A DNA stretch of 64,000 nucleotides from Thermus filiformis (GCF_000771745.2 NZ_JPSL02000038.1:194024-258023); one strand, 5' to 3'; shown: positions 9,331-17,690, numbered from the stretch's first letter. The notes: a model not told the origin generated them from the letters alone. Translations and numbers: made by a program.

Positions 9331-10418
9331 ACGTCCTCCTTTTTGAGTACCCGCTTGATCTTGAGCTTGAACCCATCCCCCTCCGCGATGGCCAGAAGGC
9401 GGCGCCTCGAGTCCACCAGGGCCACGTACCCCACCACGGGAATGGGCAAGGGCACCCCCTCCAGGACCCGCCGGGCCTCGGTGTGGGAGAGCTCCACCAC
9501 CGGGAAGGGGAGGGCCTCCACCTCGGGGATGGCCCGGTCGGGGGAGAGCTCGGACAGGGGAACGGCCCGCTCGAGCCCGATCCGGCCCACCCGGGTGCGG
9601 ACCAGGCCGGCCAGGAAGGCCTTGGTCCCGAGCCTCTCCCCCAGGTCGCGGGCGAAGGCCCGGATGTAGGTCCCCGAGGCCACCACGAGCCGGACAACGG
9701 CGGTGGGGTAGGGGCCCAGGGGCGGGGGGGGGGCCCCCCTTCCGCCCCGCCCCGGGGGCCCCCCCCCCCCGGGGGGAGGGGGGGGCCTCTCCCCCAGGTC
9801 GCGGGCGAAGGCCCGGATGTAGGTCCCCGAGGCCACCACGAGCCGGACAACGGCGGTGGGGTAGGGGCCCAGGGGCGGGGGGAGGTCCACCTTCCGGCCC
9901 CGCTCGGCGATCCGCCACCCCCGGGCGGAAGGGGCGATGGGGTAGGGCCTGGGGGCGGGGTCAAAGGCCAAAAGCTCCACCTCCAGGTACCGGGCCGGCC
10001 GGGGCTTGAGCTCCAGGGGCCTCCCCTCCCGGGCCGCCTCGTACGCCCTCACCCCCCCCACCTTAACCGCGGAGAAGAGGGGGGGGACCTGCTCGGTGAG
10101 GGAGAGGAAGGAGAGGAGGGCGGCCTCGAGGTCCTTCAGGGAGAAGCGGACCGGGGCCTCCTCCACCACCGGCCCCTCCGCGTCCAGGGTGGGGGTGGTG
10201 GCCCCGAAGGAGACCCAGGCCAGGTACTCCTTGTCCTCCCCGGAGAGGAAGGGGACGAGCTTGGTGGACTGGTCAGAGACCAGGACCAAGACCCCGGTGG
10301 CCAGGGGGTCCAGGGTGCCCGTGTGCCCCACCCGGCGGGTCCCAAGCCGCCTCCTCGCCTCCTCCACCGCGTCGTGCGAGGTCAGGCCCAGGGGTTTTTC
10401 CACCGCGAAGAGGGCCAT
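9327..10418 (-). CDS. truB: tRNA pseudouridine-55 synthase, with an internal 51-codon duplication
   Basis: Converts U55 of the T-loop of all tRNAs to pseudouridine. The catalytic motif [14 protein letters not shown] (about 31-44, Asp nucleophile) and the [10 protein letters not shown] segment are intact. The C-terminal part carries a PUA-like domain. Oddity: residues around 165-250 contain [18 protein letters not shown] twice, separated by a Pro/Gly/Arg low-complexity stretch. The gene is 363 residues, but removing exactly 153 bases gives 312, near the family norm. The spacer reads as a G/C-corrupted copy of the following sequence, so an assembly error is likely (see findings). A TAGAAT box lies about 9 bases before ATG 10418, making this the head of the truB-ald-yloU-yloV operon. 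Confidence 0.9.
   Translation of the reverse strand: MALFAVEKPLGLTSHDAVEEARRRLGTRRVGHTGTLDPLATGVLVLVSDQSTKLVPFLSGEDKEYLAWVSFGATTPTLDAEGPVVEEAPVRFSLKDLEAALLSFLSLTEQVPPLFSAVKVGGVRAYEAAREGRPLELKPRPARYLEVELLAFDPAPRPYPIAPSARGWRIAERGRKVDLPPPLGPYPTAVVRLVVASGTYIRAFARDLGERPPPPPGGGGPPGRGGRGAPPPPLGPYPTAVVRLVVASGTYIRAFARDLGERLGTKAFLAGLVRTRVGRIGLERAVPLSELSPDRAIPEVEALPFPVVELSHTEARRVLEGVPLPIPVVGYVALVDSRRRLLAIAEGDGFKLKIKRVLKKEDV
9632..9937 (-). repeat. 153-base tandem duplication inside truB, first copy corrupted to G/C runs
   Basis: Bases 9632-9717 equal 9785-9870 (offset 153). From 9718 to about 9780 the first copy still aligns without gaps to 9871-9933, but most A/T and mixed positions have become runs of G or C. 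The reading frame is kept. Confidence 0.9.
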
Positions 10419-10492
10419 GCCTTCGGGATTCTAAGCGTCCTTGCCGAGGCTTTGCAACCGCAAAAGGGCGGGGTATCACCCCATGGGCCGGA

Positions 10493-10498
10493 TAGAAT
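10493..10498 (+). promoter_or_regulatory. -10 box of enoyl-CoA hydratase gene
   Basis: TAGAAT followed by 6 bases (GGAGGG) and GTG 10505, the leaderless arrangement. GGAGGG could also serve as a ribosome site on a longer transcript. Confidence 0.55.
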
Positions 10499-10504
10499 GG
10501 AGGG

Positions 10505-11299
10505 GTGGACCTTTCCGCCTTCCCCGACCTCCGGTTCCTCTGGCCCCGGCCGGGCGTGCTGGAGATCCGCTGGTCCGCCCCCGGGCTGAACGCCTTCTCC
10601 CCCGCCCTTCACCGGCAGCTCGCCGGGGTCTGGAAGGCCCTGGAGGACTGGGAGGAGGTCCGGGCCGTCCTCCTGGTGGGGGAGGGTGGGGCCTTCTCCG
10701 CCGGGGGCTCCTTCGGCCTCATAGAGGAGATGCGCGCCTCGCGCAAGGCCCTCCTCCGGGTCCTCCGGGAGGCGCGGGCTTTGGTCCTGGGGCCTTTGGA
10801 CTTTCCCCGCCCGGTGGTGGCGGCGGTGGAGGGGGTGGCGGTGGGGGCGGGGCTCGCCCTGGCCCTGGCCTCGGACGTGGTGGTGGCGGGAAAGAGGGCC
10901 CGGCTCCTGGACGGCCACACCCGGCTGGGGGTGGCCGCGGGGGACCACGCCGTCCTGCTTTGGCCCCTGCTTTTGGGCCTGGCCAAGGCCAAGTACCACC
11001 TCCTCCTGAACGAGCCCCTCACGGGAGAGGAGGCGGAGCGGCTGGGCCTGGTGGCCCTGGCGGTGGAGGACGAGAAGGTCTACGAGAAGGCCCTCGAGGT
11101 GGCCGAGCGCCTGGCCCAAGGCCCCCGGGAGGCCTTGAGCCACACCAAGCACGCCCTCAACAACTGGCCGAGGAGCTTCCTGGCCCACTTTGACGCCTCC
11201 TTGGCCCTGGAGTTCCTGGGCTTCTACGGAAGCGAGGTGGAGGAGGGCCTCCGGGCGCTCAAGGAGAAGCGCGCCCCCCACTTCGGCGATGCGGATTAA
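10505..11299 (+). CDS. Enoyl-CoA hydratase/isomerase family protein
   Basis: Crotonase-fold protein of 264 residues acting on a CoA thioester. Seen: the AFSAGGSF loop that forms half of the oxyanion hole (about 70-77), [20 protein letters not shown], which supplies the second half and is the family signature (about 101-120), and the [15 protein letters not shown] segment. The usual glutamate of hydratases in the signature region is not clearly present ([15 protein letters not shown] instead of GxPE-like residues), so isomerase, hydratase or degradative roles remain open. The gene overlaps rluB by 11 bases. Confidence 0.85.
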   Translation: MDLSAFPDLRFLWPRPGVLEIRWSAPGLNAFSPALHRQLAGVWKALEDWEEVRAVLLVGEGGAFSAGGSFGLIEEMRASRKALLRVLREARALVLGPLDFPRPVVAAVEGVAVGAGLALALASDVVVAGKRARLLDGHTRLGVAAGDHAVLLWPLLLGLAKAKYHLLLNEPLTGEEAERLGLVALAVEDEKVYEKALEVAERLAQGPREALSHTKHALNNWPRSFLAHFDASLALEFLGFYGSEVEEGLRALKEKRAPHFGDAD

Positions 11300-12026
11300 C
11301 CGGTACCTGGCTCGAGCCGGCCTCTTAAGCCGCAGGAAGGCGGAAGCCCTCGTCCGAGAAGGGCGGGTGCGGGTAAACGGGCAACCCGCCGATCTCACCA
11401 CCCAGGTGCGGGAGGGGGACCGGGTGGAGGTGGACGGGAAGCCCCTGGAGCCCCCCAAGGAGCGGGTGGTCCTAGCCCTCCACAAGCCCCGGGGCTACAC
11501 CACCACCCGCGCCGACCCCCACGCCCAAAAGACCGTCTACGACCTCCTCCCCGAGATCCCCGGCCTCCACCCCGTGGGTCGGCTAGACCGGGACTCGGAG
11601 GGGCTCCTCCTCCTCACCAACGACGGGGAGCTCACCTTCCGCCTCACCCACCCCCGGCATGGGGTCCGGAAGGTCTACCGGGTCTGGACCGAGGGGGGGA
11701 CCCTCCCCCAGGCCCTCTGCCGGAGGCTGGTGGAGGGGGTGGTCCTGGAGGACGGCCCCGCCCGGGCCCTCTCCTGCCGGCCGGCCCCCGGGGGGGCGGT
11801 CTTGGTCCTGGCCGAGGGGCGGAAGCGGGAGGTGCGGCGGATGCTGAAAAAGGTGGGCTACCCCGTGCGCCGCCTCCTCCGCCTCCAGGTGGGGCCCATC
11901 CGCCTGGGGGACCTGCCGCCCGGGAAGTGGCGAAGGCTTTCCCCCGAGGAGGTGGCGGCCCTGTACAATGAGGCGGATGTTTACCACCGGGAACGGACCC
12001 GTCCAGATTCCGGAAGCGGCGATTAG
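11289..12026 (+). CDS. rluB: RsuA/RluB/E/F-type rRNA pseudouridine synthase
   Basis: Isomerises a uridine in rRNA. An N-terminal S4 RNA-binding domain ([31 protein letters not shown]) is followed by the synthase domain with the catalytic motif GRLDRDSEGLLLLTNDG (Asp nucleophile, about residues 97-113) and the C-terminal KREVRRMLKKVGYPVRRLLR. Length 245 fits RluB/RsuA; which uridine is modified cannot be told from sequence. The start ATG 11289 lies inside the end of the upstream gene. The last 50 bases overlap hpt. Confidence 0.9.
   Translation: MRINRYLARAGLLSRRKAEALVREGRVRVNGQPADLTTQVREGDRVEVDGKPLEPPKERVVLALHKPRGYTTTRADPHAQKTVYDLLPEIPGLHPVGRLDRDSEGLLLLTNDGELTFRLTHPRHGVRKVYRVWTEGGTLPQALCRRLVEGVVLEDGPARALSCRPAPGGAVLVLAEGRKREVRRMLKKVGYPVRRLLRLQVGPIRLGDLPPGKWRRLSPEEVAALYNEADVYHRERTRPDSGSGD
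11964..11969 (+). promoter_or_regulatory. -10 box of hpt inside rluB
   Basis: TACAAT then 7 bases and ATG 11977. The upstream in-frame ATG 11968 overlaps this box and therefore cannot be the start of a transcript made from it. Confidence 0.5.
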
Positions 12027-12513
12027 GGCCCGGGTCAAGGAGCTGGGAGAGGCCATCGCGCGGGACTACCAGGGCAGGACCCCCCATATGATCTGCGTTC
12101 TGAACGGGGCTTTCATCTTTATGGCCGACCTGGTGCGGGCCATCCCCCTGCCCCTCACCCTGGACTTCATCTCCATCAGCTCCTACGGGAACGCCTACAA
12201 GTCCAGCGGAGAGGTGGAGCTCATCAAGGACCTCCGGCTCCCCATCCATGGCAAGGACGTGATCGTGGTGGAGGACATCGTGGACACAGGCCTCACCCTG
12301 AGCTATCTCCTGGAGTACCTCGAGGCCCGCAAGCCCCGCTCCCTCCGGGTGGCGGCCCTCCTCTCCAAGCCCAGCCGCCGCCAGGTGGAGGTCCCCATCC
12401 ACTACCTGGGGTTTGAGATCGAGGACGCCTACGTCTACGGCTACGGCCTGGACCGGGCCCAGTTTGACCGGAACCTGCCCTTCATCACCTCCATCCGCCC
12501 GGAGGAAGAGTAA
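11977..12513 (+). CDS. hpt: Hypoxanthine phosphoribosyltransferase
   Basis: Purine salvage: joins hypoxanthine (and guanine) to PRPP. The PRPP-binding motif VIVVEDIVDTGLTL is intact (about residues 98-111). The flexible-loop start SSYGNAYKSSGEV and the C-terminal base-binding DRNLPFITSIR-like end are present. The start is set at ATG 11977 because a -10 box ends seven bases before it; ATG 11968, three codons earlier, is the alternative. The stop TAA shares its last base with the ATG of the next gene. Confidence 0.93.
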   Translation: MFTTGNGPVQIPEAAIRARVKELGEAIARDYQGRTPHMICVLNGAFIFMADLVRAIPLPLTLDFISISSYGNAYKSSGEVELIKDLRLPIHGKDVIVVEDIVDTGLTLSYLLEYLEARKPRSLRVAALLSKPSRRQVEVPIHYLGFEIEDAYVYGYGLDRAQFDRNLPFITSIRPEEE

Positions 12514-13187
12514 TGACCGCGCGATACCTGGACCTGATCACCGCCCTCTTCGCCACGGTCCTCCTGGTCTCCAACGTGGCCTCCACCAAGCTGGTGGTCC
12601 TGGGGCCCTTCACCTTTGACGGGGGGACCCTCCTCTTCCCTCTGGCCTACATCTTCGGGGACGTCCTCACCGAGGTCTACGGCTACCGGAGAAGCCGCCG
12701 GGTGATCTGGACGGGGTTCTTCGCCCTCCTCCTCGCCACCCTCACCTTCCAGCTGGTGGCGGCCCTCCCCGCGCCGGAGGACGGGGAGAGTAAGCGCCTG
12801 GCCCAGGCCTTCGGCCTCCTCCTCGGCCTCACCCCCCGGATCGTCCTGGGAAGCCTCCTGGCCTACTTCGCCGGGGAGTTCGCCAACGCCTACGTCCTGG
12901 CCCGGCTAAAGGTGCGCACCGAGGGGCGCTTCTTCTGGCTCAGGGCCCTGGCCTCCACCCTGGTGGGCCAGGGGCTGGACACGGGGCTTTTCCTCCTGGT
13001 GGCCTTCTACGGCGTCCTCCCGGACGAGGTCCTCCTCGCCGTCTTCCTCTCCAACTACGTCTTCAAGGTGGGGGTGGAGGCCCTGATGCTCCCCGTCACC
13101 TACCTGGTGGTGGGCTTTTTGAAGCGGGCCGAGGGCCTGGACGTCTACGACCGGGACACGGACTTCAACCCCTTCCGGCTAGCATGA
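12513..13187 (+). CDS. yhhQ: Queuosine precursor transporter, YhhQ/VUT family
   Basis: Integral membrane protein of 224 residues with about six hydrophobic segments, starting LDLITALFATVLLVSNVASTKLV. The family motif FPLAYIFGDVLTEVYGYRRSRRVIW (about 42-66) is clear. Homologs take up queuine-pathway intermediates (preQ0/preQ1) used for tRNA modification. It is coupled to hpt by a one-base overlap (TAATG); purine-like substrates would link the two functions. Its TGA overlaps the ATG of a broken aldo/keto reductase. Confidence 0.9.
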   Translation: MTARYLDLITALFATVLLVSNVASTKLVVLGPFTFDGGTLLFPLAYIFGDVLTEVYGYRRSRRVIWTGFFALLLATLTFQLVAALPAPEDGESKRLAQAFGLLLGLTPRIVLGSLLAYFAGEFANAYVLARLKVRTEGRFFWLRALASTLVGQGLDTGLFLLVAFYGVLPDEVLLAVFLSNYVFKVGVEALMLPVTYLVVGFLKRAEGLDVYDRDTDFNPFRLA

Positions 13188-13327
13188 ACCCGCTCTTCGC
13201 GCACACCATGGGGGTCGGCACCTGGGCCTGGGGGGACCGGTTCTTTCCGGTGTTCCCTTAGGGAAGCAGCTGGGGCTACGGCCGGGCCTACGGGGAGGAG
13301 GTGGCCCGCCTCGAGGCGGCGTCGTAA
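13184..13327 (+). pseudogene. Aldo/keto reductase N-terminal relic
   Basis: From ATG 13184 the frame reads MNPLFAHTMGVGTWAWGDRF, then a short divergent stretch, an in-frame TAG at 13259-13261, then SSWGYGRAYGEEVARLEAAS and TAA 13325. GVGTWAWGDR...WGYGRxYGEE is the start of Thermus and plant-like aldo/keto reductases, which run about 300 residues; everything after residue 45 is gone. The ATG overlaps the yhhQ stop (ATGA), so it was once part of this operon. Not functional. Confidence 0.75.
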
Positions 13328-13337
13328 GCTTAAGGGG

Positions 13338-14564
13338 ATGCCGGGGATCGCCATCATCGGAGCGCAGTGGGGGGACGAGGGAAAGGGCAAGGTGGTGGAC
13401 GCCCTGGCCCCCGAGGCGGACTACGTGGTCCGCTACCAGGGAGGGGCGAACGCGGGCCACACCGTGGTGGCCCAGGGGAAGACCTTCAAGCTCAACCTCC
13501 TCCCCTCGGGGGTCATTCACCCCCACGCGGTGAACGTCCTGGCGGACGGGATGGTCATAGACCCCTTCCGCTTCCAGGAGGAGCTTCTGCACCTCCTGCG
13601 CGAGGGGTTTGAGCCCCAGGTCTACGTCTCGGAGCGGGCCCACCTGGTCCTGCCCCACCACAAGCACGTGGAAAGCCGGCACAACTTCGTGGGCACCACG
13701 GGCCGGGGCATCGGGCCGGCCTACTCCGACCGGGCCCGGCGGGTGGGGATCCGGGCGGGGGACCTCCTGGACGAGGCGGTGCTGCGGGAGAGGGTGCGCC
13801 GCCTCCTCCTGGAGAAGCCCAACTCCACCCGGGAGGCGGGCTGGGACACAGAGGAAAAGGCCCTGGCCGACCTGGAAAGGATGCGGGAGATCCTCGCCCC
13901 CTACATCGCCGACACGGGCAGCCTCCTGCGGGAGGCCTGGCGGAAGGGAAAGCGCCTCCTCTTTGAGGGGGCCCAGGCCACCCTTCTGGACCTGAACTAC
14001 GGCACCTACCCCTACGTCACGAGCTCCCACCCCACCATCGGCGGAGTCCTGGTGGGGACGGGGCTTTCCCACAAGGCCATCACCAAGGTCTACGGGGTGG
14101 CCAAGGCCTACGCCACCCGGGTGGGGGAAGGGCCCTTCCCCACCGAGCTGAAGGACGAGCTCGGCGCCTACCTAAGGGAGCGGGGCGGGGAGTACGGGAC
14201 CACCACGGGGAGGCCCCGCCGGGTGGGCTGGCTGGACCTGGTGGCCCTGCGGTACGCCTGCGAGGTGAACGGGTTTGACGGCCTGGCCCTCACCAAGCTG
14301 GACGTCCTGGCAGGCCTGGAGAAGGTCAAGGTGGCCGTGGAGTACCTGGACGGGAGCCGGCCCGGGGAGGCCAGGCCGGAGGCGGTGCGCTACGTGGAGC
14401 TTCCGGGCTGGGGGGACCTAAAGGGGGTGCGCTCGCGGGAGGAGCTTCCCAAGGCCCTCTTGCGCTTCCTCGAGCTCATAGAGGAGCACACCGGGGTGCC
14501 CGTGGTCCTCTTCTCCACCAGCCCCCGCCGGGAGGACACCTTCGGGGCGGTGAGCTGGGTGTAG
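13338..14564 (+). CDS. purA: Adenylosuccinate synthetase
   Basis: GTP-dependent first step from IMP to AMP. The N-terminal IIGAQWGDEGKGKVVD P-loop (about 6-21) with catalytic Asp, GGANAGHTVV with catalytic His (about 35-44), GTTGRGIGPAYSDRA (about 119-133) and the C-terminal guanine-binding part are all present. Length 408 is slightly short of the E. coli enzyme, as in other thermophiles. AAGGGG directly precedes ATG 13338, and a TAAGCT box 7 bases upstream fits the leaderless pattern as well. With hpt upstream this forms a small purine salvage/synthesis group. Confidence 0.96.
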   Translation: MPGIAIIGAQWGDEGKGKVVDALAPEADYVVRYQGGANAGHTVVAQGKTFKLNLLPSGVIHPHAVNVLADGMVIDPFRFQEELLHLLREGFEPQVYVSERAHLVLPHHKHVESRHNFVGTTGRGIGPAYSDRARRVGIRAGDLLDEAVLRERVRRLLLEKPNSTREAGWDTEEKALADLERMREILAPYIADTGSLLREAWRKGKRLLFEGAQATLLDLNYGTYPYVTSSHPTIGGVLVGTGLSHKAITKVYGVAKAYATRVGEGPFPTELKDELGAYLRERGGEYGTTTGRPRRVGWLDLVALRYACEVNGFDGLALTKLDVLAGLEKVKVAVEYLDGSRPGEARPEAVRYVELPGWGDLKGVRSREELPKALLRFLELIEEHTGVPVVLFSTSPRREDTFGAVSWV

Positions 14565-14566
14565 GG

Positions 14567-14689
14567 CCACCCCAGCTTGGCTTACGCCAAGCTGGGGGCC
14601 CCGGCAAATCACCCCATCCTGGCTGGCACCAGGATGGGGGCCCCGGCAGGCCACCCCGTCCCAGCTTGCGCTGGGACGGGGACCCCGGT
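14567..14689 (+). repeat. Array of three palindromic modules between purA and trpD
   Basis: Three tandem units of about 37 bases, each CCACCCC/CACCCC + stem + GGGG + CCCCGG, at 14567, 14609 and 14651. The stem cores differ: AGCTTGGC/GCCAAGCT, ATCCTGG/CCAGGAT and GTCCCAGC/GCTGGGAC, each perfectly self-complementary. It lies between the convergent purA and trpD stops and probably terminates both. Confidence 0.9.
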
Positions 14690-14695
14690 GGGGGC

Positions 14696-15676
14696 TTAGG
14701 CCAGTTTCCGGACCAGCCGCTCCAACACCTCGTAGGCCGCGCCCGCCTCGAGGACCTCCAGGGCGAGCCGGACGCCTTCTTGGAGGGAGGCCGCCCGCCC
14801 CGCCACGTAGAAGGCCGCCCCCGCGTTCAGGGCCACCGCCTGGCGCAGGGGGCCCTTCTCCTCGCCCTTTAGGAGCCTTCGGAGGAGGCGGGCGTTCTCC
14901 TCAGGCCCCCCGCCCCGGAGAGCCTCCAAGGGAGCGGGCTCGAGGCCCACCTCCTCGGGGCGGAGGGTGTAGCGCCCCTTGCCCACCTCCAGGACCTGGT
15001 TCTCCCCCAAAACGAGCTCGTCCGCCCCCTCCCCGTGGACCACCAGACCCCGGGCCCCGAGCCGCTCTAGGGCCTCGGCCATGGGGAAAAGCCAGTCCGG
15101 GCTGAAGACCCCCAGGACGTAGTGGGTGGCCCCGGCGGGGTTGGTGAGGGGGCCCAGGAGGTTGAAGACGGTGCGCACCTTGAGCTCGGCCCGCACCGGG
15201 GCCACGTGGCGCATGGCGGGGTGGTAGAGCCGGGCGAAGAAAAAGCCGAAGCCCACCTCCTCCACCGCCTCGGCCATCCGCTCCGGGGGGGCCTCTATGT
15301 TCACCCCCAGGGCCTCGAGGGTGTCCGCGCTCCCGGCCTTGGAGGTGGCCGCCCGGTTCCCGTGCTTGGCCACCGCCACCCCCCCGGCCGCCGCCACCAG
15401 GCCCGCGGCGGTGGAGAGGTTAAGGGTGCCCTGGTGGTCCCCCCCCGTGCCCACGATGTCCAAAAGGGGCCGCCGCCTCACCTCCACCCGCCGGGCCGCC
15501 TCCCGCATGGCCCGGGCGAAGCCGGCGATCTCCTCCGGGGTCTCCCCTCGGGTCCTAAGGGCCACCAGGACCCCGGCGGTCTCCACGGGGGAGAGCTCCC
15601 CCGCCATCATCCGCTGCATGAGGCTGTAGGCCTCCTCCTCGGTGAGCCGTTCTCCGGAAAGCGCCTTTACGACCAT
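14696..15676 (-). CDS. trpD: Anthranilate phosphoribosyltransferase
   Basis: Second step of tryptophan synthesis: transfers phosphoribose from PRPP to anthranilate. The PRPP-binding glycine loop VGTGGDHQGTLNLSTAAGLV (about 76-95), KHGNRAATSKAGSADTLEALG (103-123), and the GADELV segment with the metal-binding Asp/Glu pair are visible. 326 residues. Its ATG overlaps the last ten bases of trpG. It is the third gene of the trpEGD operon; trpC, F, B and A are not in the window. Confidence 0.95.
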   Translation of the reverse strand: MVVKALSGERLTEEEAYSLMQRMMAGELSPVETAGVLVALRTRGETPEEIAGFARAMREAARRVEVRRRPLLDIVGTGGDHQGTLNLSTAAGLVAAAGGVAVAKHGNRAATSKAGSADTLEALGVNIEAPPERMAEAVEEVGFGFFFARLYHPAMRHVAPVRAELKVRTVFNLLGPLTNPAGATHYVLGVFSPDWLFPMAEALERLGARGLVVHGEGADELVLGENQVLEVGKGRYTLRPEEVGLEPAPLEALRGGGPEENARLLRRLLKGEEKGPLRQAVALNAGAAFYVAGRAASLQEGVRLALEVLEAGAAYEVLERLVRKLA

Positions 15677-16245
15677 GGGTCCTCCAGAAAGTTCTTGAGG
15701 ATGAGTTTACCCACTTCCGTGAGGATGGACTCGGGGTGGAACTGGACCCCGTGGGTGGGGTAGTCCCGGTGCCGCACCCCCATGATCGTCCTCCCCCCCG
15801 CCTCCTCGGCCCAGGCGTTCACCCGCAGGGCCTCGGGAAGGTCGGAGATGACCAGGGAGTGGTACCGGGTGGCCGTGAAGGGGCTCGGGAGCCCCCGGAA
15901 GACCCCGGTGCCGTCGTGGTGGATGGGGCTCACCTTCCCGTGCATCAGGATGGGGGCGGGCACCACCTTGGCCCCGAAGGCCGCCCCGATGGCCTGGTGG
16001 CCCAGGCAGACCCCCAGGATGGGGTAGCGGGGAGCGTAGCGCTGGATGAGGGGGATGGAAAGCCCCGCCTCATAGGGGGTGCAGGGGCCCGGGCTCACCA
16101 CGATCCGGTCCGGGTCCAGCCCCTCCACGTCCTCGAGGGCGAACTGGTCGTTCCGCCAAACGATGGGCTCGGCGGAAAGCTCCCCCAGGTACTGGACCAG
16201 GTTGTAGGTGAAGCTGTCGTAGTTGTCTACCACCAAAACCCGCAT
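15667..16245 (-). CDS. trpG: Anthranilate synthase glutamine amidotransferase subunit
   Basis: Supplies ammonia from glutamine to TrpE. Class I amidotransferase of 192 residues: start VLVVDNYDSFTYNLVQYLG, the SPGPCTP oxyanion strand, catalytic Cys in LGVCLGHQAIG (about residue 78-88) and the His/Glu pair in VQFHPESIL. The start at ATG 16245 follows GAGGAAAG by two bases. ATG 16272, overlapping the trpE stop as ATGA, would add nine residues (MKPPQRGKS), and that added stretch contains a CCACCCCAGC fragment resembling the local repeats. Confidence 0.93.
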   Translation of the reverse strand: MRVLVVDNYDSFTYNLVQYLGELSAEPIVWRNDQFALEDVEGLDPDRIVVSPGPCTPYEAGLSIPLIQRYAPRYPILGVCLGHQAIGAAFGAKVVPAPILMHGKVSPIHHDGTGVFRGLPSPFTATRYHSLVISDLPEALRVNAWAEEAGGRTIMGVRHRDYPTHGVQFHPESILTEVGKLILKNFLEDPWS

Positions 16246-16268
16246 GCTCTTTCCTCGCTGGGGTGGTT

Positions 16269-17651
16269 TCATAGGCCCTCCTCCGCCATCTCCACCGCCT
16301 TGAGGAGGGCCCGCGCCTTGTTCATGCACTCCTGGTACTCCCGCTCGGGCACCGAGTCGGCCACGATCCCCGCCCCGGCCTGGACATGCATCCACCCCCC
16401 GGCCACCACGAAGGTGCGCAGGGTGAGGGCCACGTCCATGATCCCGTCGTAGGCCAGGTACCCAAAGCTCCCCCCGTAGGGTCCCCGGCGGTGGGGCTCG
16501 AGCTCCTCTATGATCTCCATGGCCCGGATCTTCGGGGCCCCGGAGACCGTCCCCATGGGCAAGACGCTGGCCAAGGCATCCAGGGGGGTCTTCCCCTCGG
16601 CCAGGACCCCCTCCACGGTGGAGACCAGGTGCATCACGTGGGAGTAGAACTCCACGTGCATGGGCTCCAAGACCCGGACGCTCCCGAAGCGGGCCACCCG
16701 GCCGATGTCGTTGCGGGAGAGGTCCAGAAGCATCAGGTGCTCGGCCCGCTCCTTCTCGTCCTTTAGAAGATCCTCCATGAGCCTCCGGTCCTCCTCCGCG
16801 TCCCGGCCCCGGGGGCGGGTGCCGGCGATGGGCCGGGTGACCACCCGACGGCCGTCCGAGCGAAGGAGGCTTTCCGGGCTCGCCGAGACCAGGACCACCT
16901 CCCCCAGGTCCAGATAGCCCATGTAGGGGCTCGGGTTCACGCTCCTCAAGGCCCGGTAGAGGGCGAAGGGGTGGACGGTGAGGGGGGAGGAGAGCCTTAC
17001 GGAGAGGACCACCTGGAAGATGTCCCCGGCCCGGATGTAGTCCAGGGCCTTCCGGACCGCCTCCTCGTAGGCCTCCTGGCTTAGGTCGGGGGCGAACCGG
17101 GCCCTTCCCCCGGGCCGCTCCCCCGGCACCCCGGGAAGGGGCCCCCTGAGCCTCCTTTCCGCCCAGGCCAGGCGGGCCTCCGCCTCCTCGGCCTCCTCCC
17201 CCGGGGCCACGATGTGGAGGAGGCTTTTCAGGTGGTCAAAGACCAGGACCACCTCGGGCTCCACGAAGAGGAGGTCGGGAAGGGAAAGGTCGTCGGGCTT
17301 AAGGCTGGGAAGGCGCTCGTAGTAGCGGATGAGGTCGTAGGCCGCGTACCCCACCACCCCGCCGAAGAAGGGGGGGAGGTCCGGCGGGCGCTCCAGGGGG
17401 GCGTGGACGGCCTCGTAGAGGGCGCGCAGGGGGTCCTGGGTGGGGACGGGAACCCCGTTTATGGTGAAGCGGCCGTCCTTGAGCCGGAAGGTGCGCCTGG
17501 CCCCCACCCCCACGATGGAGAACCGGCCCTGCTGTCCCCGCTCCACCGACTCCAGGAGGAAGCTCACCCGCTCCTTCTCCGCAAGCTTCAAGTAGGCGGT
17601 GACCGGGGTCTCCAGGTCGGCCAGAAGGGTTCTGCGGTAGGGCTTGACCAT
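16269..17651 (-). CDS. trpE: Anthranilate synthase component I
   Basis: Converts chorismate to anthranilate with TrpG. The feedback site motif SFLLESVERG lies in the first 40 residues. The chorismate-binding domain shows SPESLLRSDGRRVVTRPIAGTRPRG, DLSRNDIGRVA, HLVSTVEG and MGTVSGAPKIRAMEIIEELEP, all catalytic signatures. 460 residues. ATG 17651 follows AAGGAGGAGC and lies just after an attenuator terminator. Control is by the Trp-codon leader upstream and, from the motif, by tryptophan feedback. Confidence 0.96.
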   Translation of the reverse strand: MVKPYRRTLLADLETPVTAYLKLAEKERVSFLLESVERGQQGRFSIVGVGARRTFRLKDGRFTINGVPVPTQDPLRALYEAVHAPLERPPDLPPFFGGVVGYAAYDLIRYYERLPSLKPDDLSLPDLLFVEPEVVLVFDHLKSLLHIVAPGEEAEEAEARLAWAERRLRGPLPGVPGERPGGRARFAPDLSQEAYEEAVRKALDYIRAGDIFQVVLSVRLSSPLTVHPFALYRALRSVNPSPYMGYLDLGEVVLVSASPESLLRSDGRRVVTRPIAGTRPRGRDAEEDRRLMEDLLKDEKERAEHLMLLDLSRNDIGRVARFGSVRVLEPMHVEFYSHVMHLVSTVEGVLAEGKTPLDALASVLPMGTVSGAPKIRAMEIIEELEPHRRGPYGGSFGYLAYDGIMDVALTLRTFVVAGGWMHVQAGAGIVADSVPEREYQECMNKARALLKAVEMAEEGL

Positions 17652-17661
17652 GCTCCTCCTT

Positions 17662-17690
17662 AAAAAAACCCCCCGGGGTACACCCCGGGG
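17662..17690 (-). terminator. trp attenuator terminator
   Basis: Minus strand: CCCCGGGG (17690-17683), loop TGTA, CCCCGGGG (17678-17671), then CC/GG and seven Ts (17668-17662). A third identical octamer CCCCGGGG at 17711-17704 can pair with the first arm as the anti-terminator. It lies 11 bases before trpE. Confidence 0.9.

Noticed and set aside
10465-10490. Further half module of the palindromic repeat (GTATCACCCCAT)
   Set aside because: Only about 12 bases match and no stem or CCCCGG end can be recognised; too weak to list.
14567-14689. CRISPR array
   Set aside because: Units are short palindromes with fixed flanks and only a few recurring cores, no unique 30-40-base spacers and no cas genes nearby.
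16246-16271. Repeat fragment between trpE and trpG (ACCACCCCAGC)
   Set aside because: Eleven matching bases without a stem; may be chance, so only mentioned under trpG.
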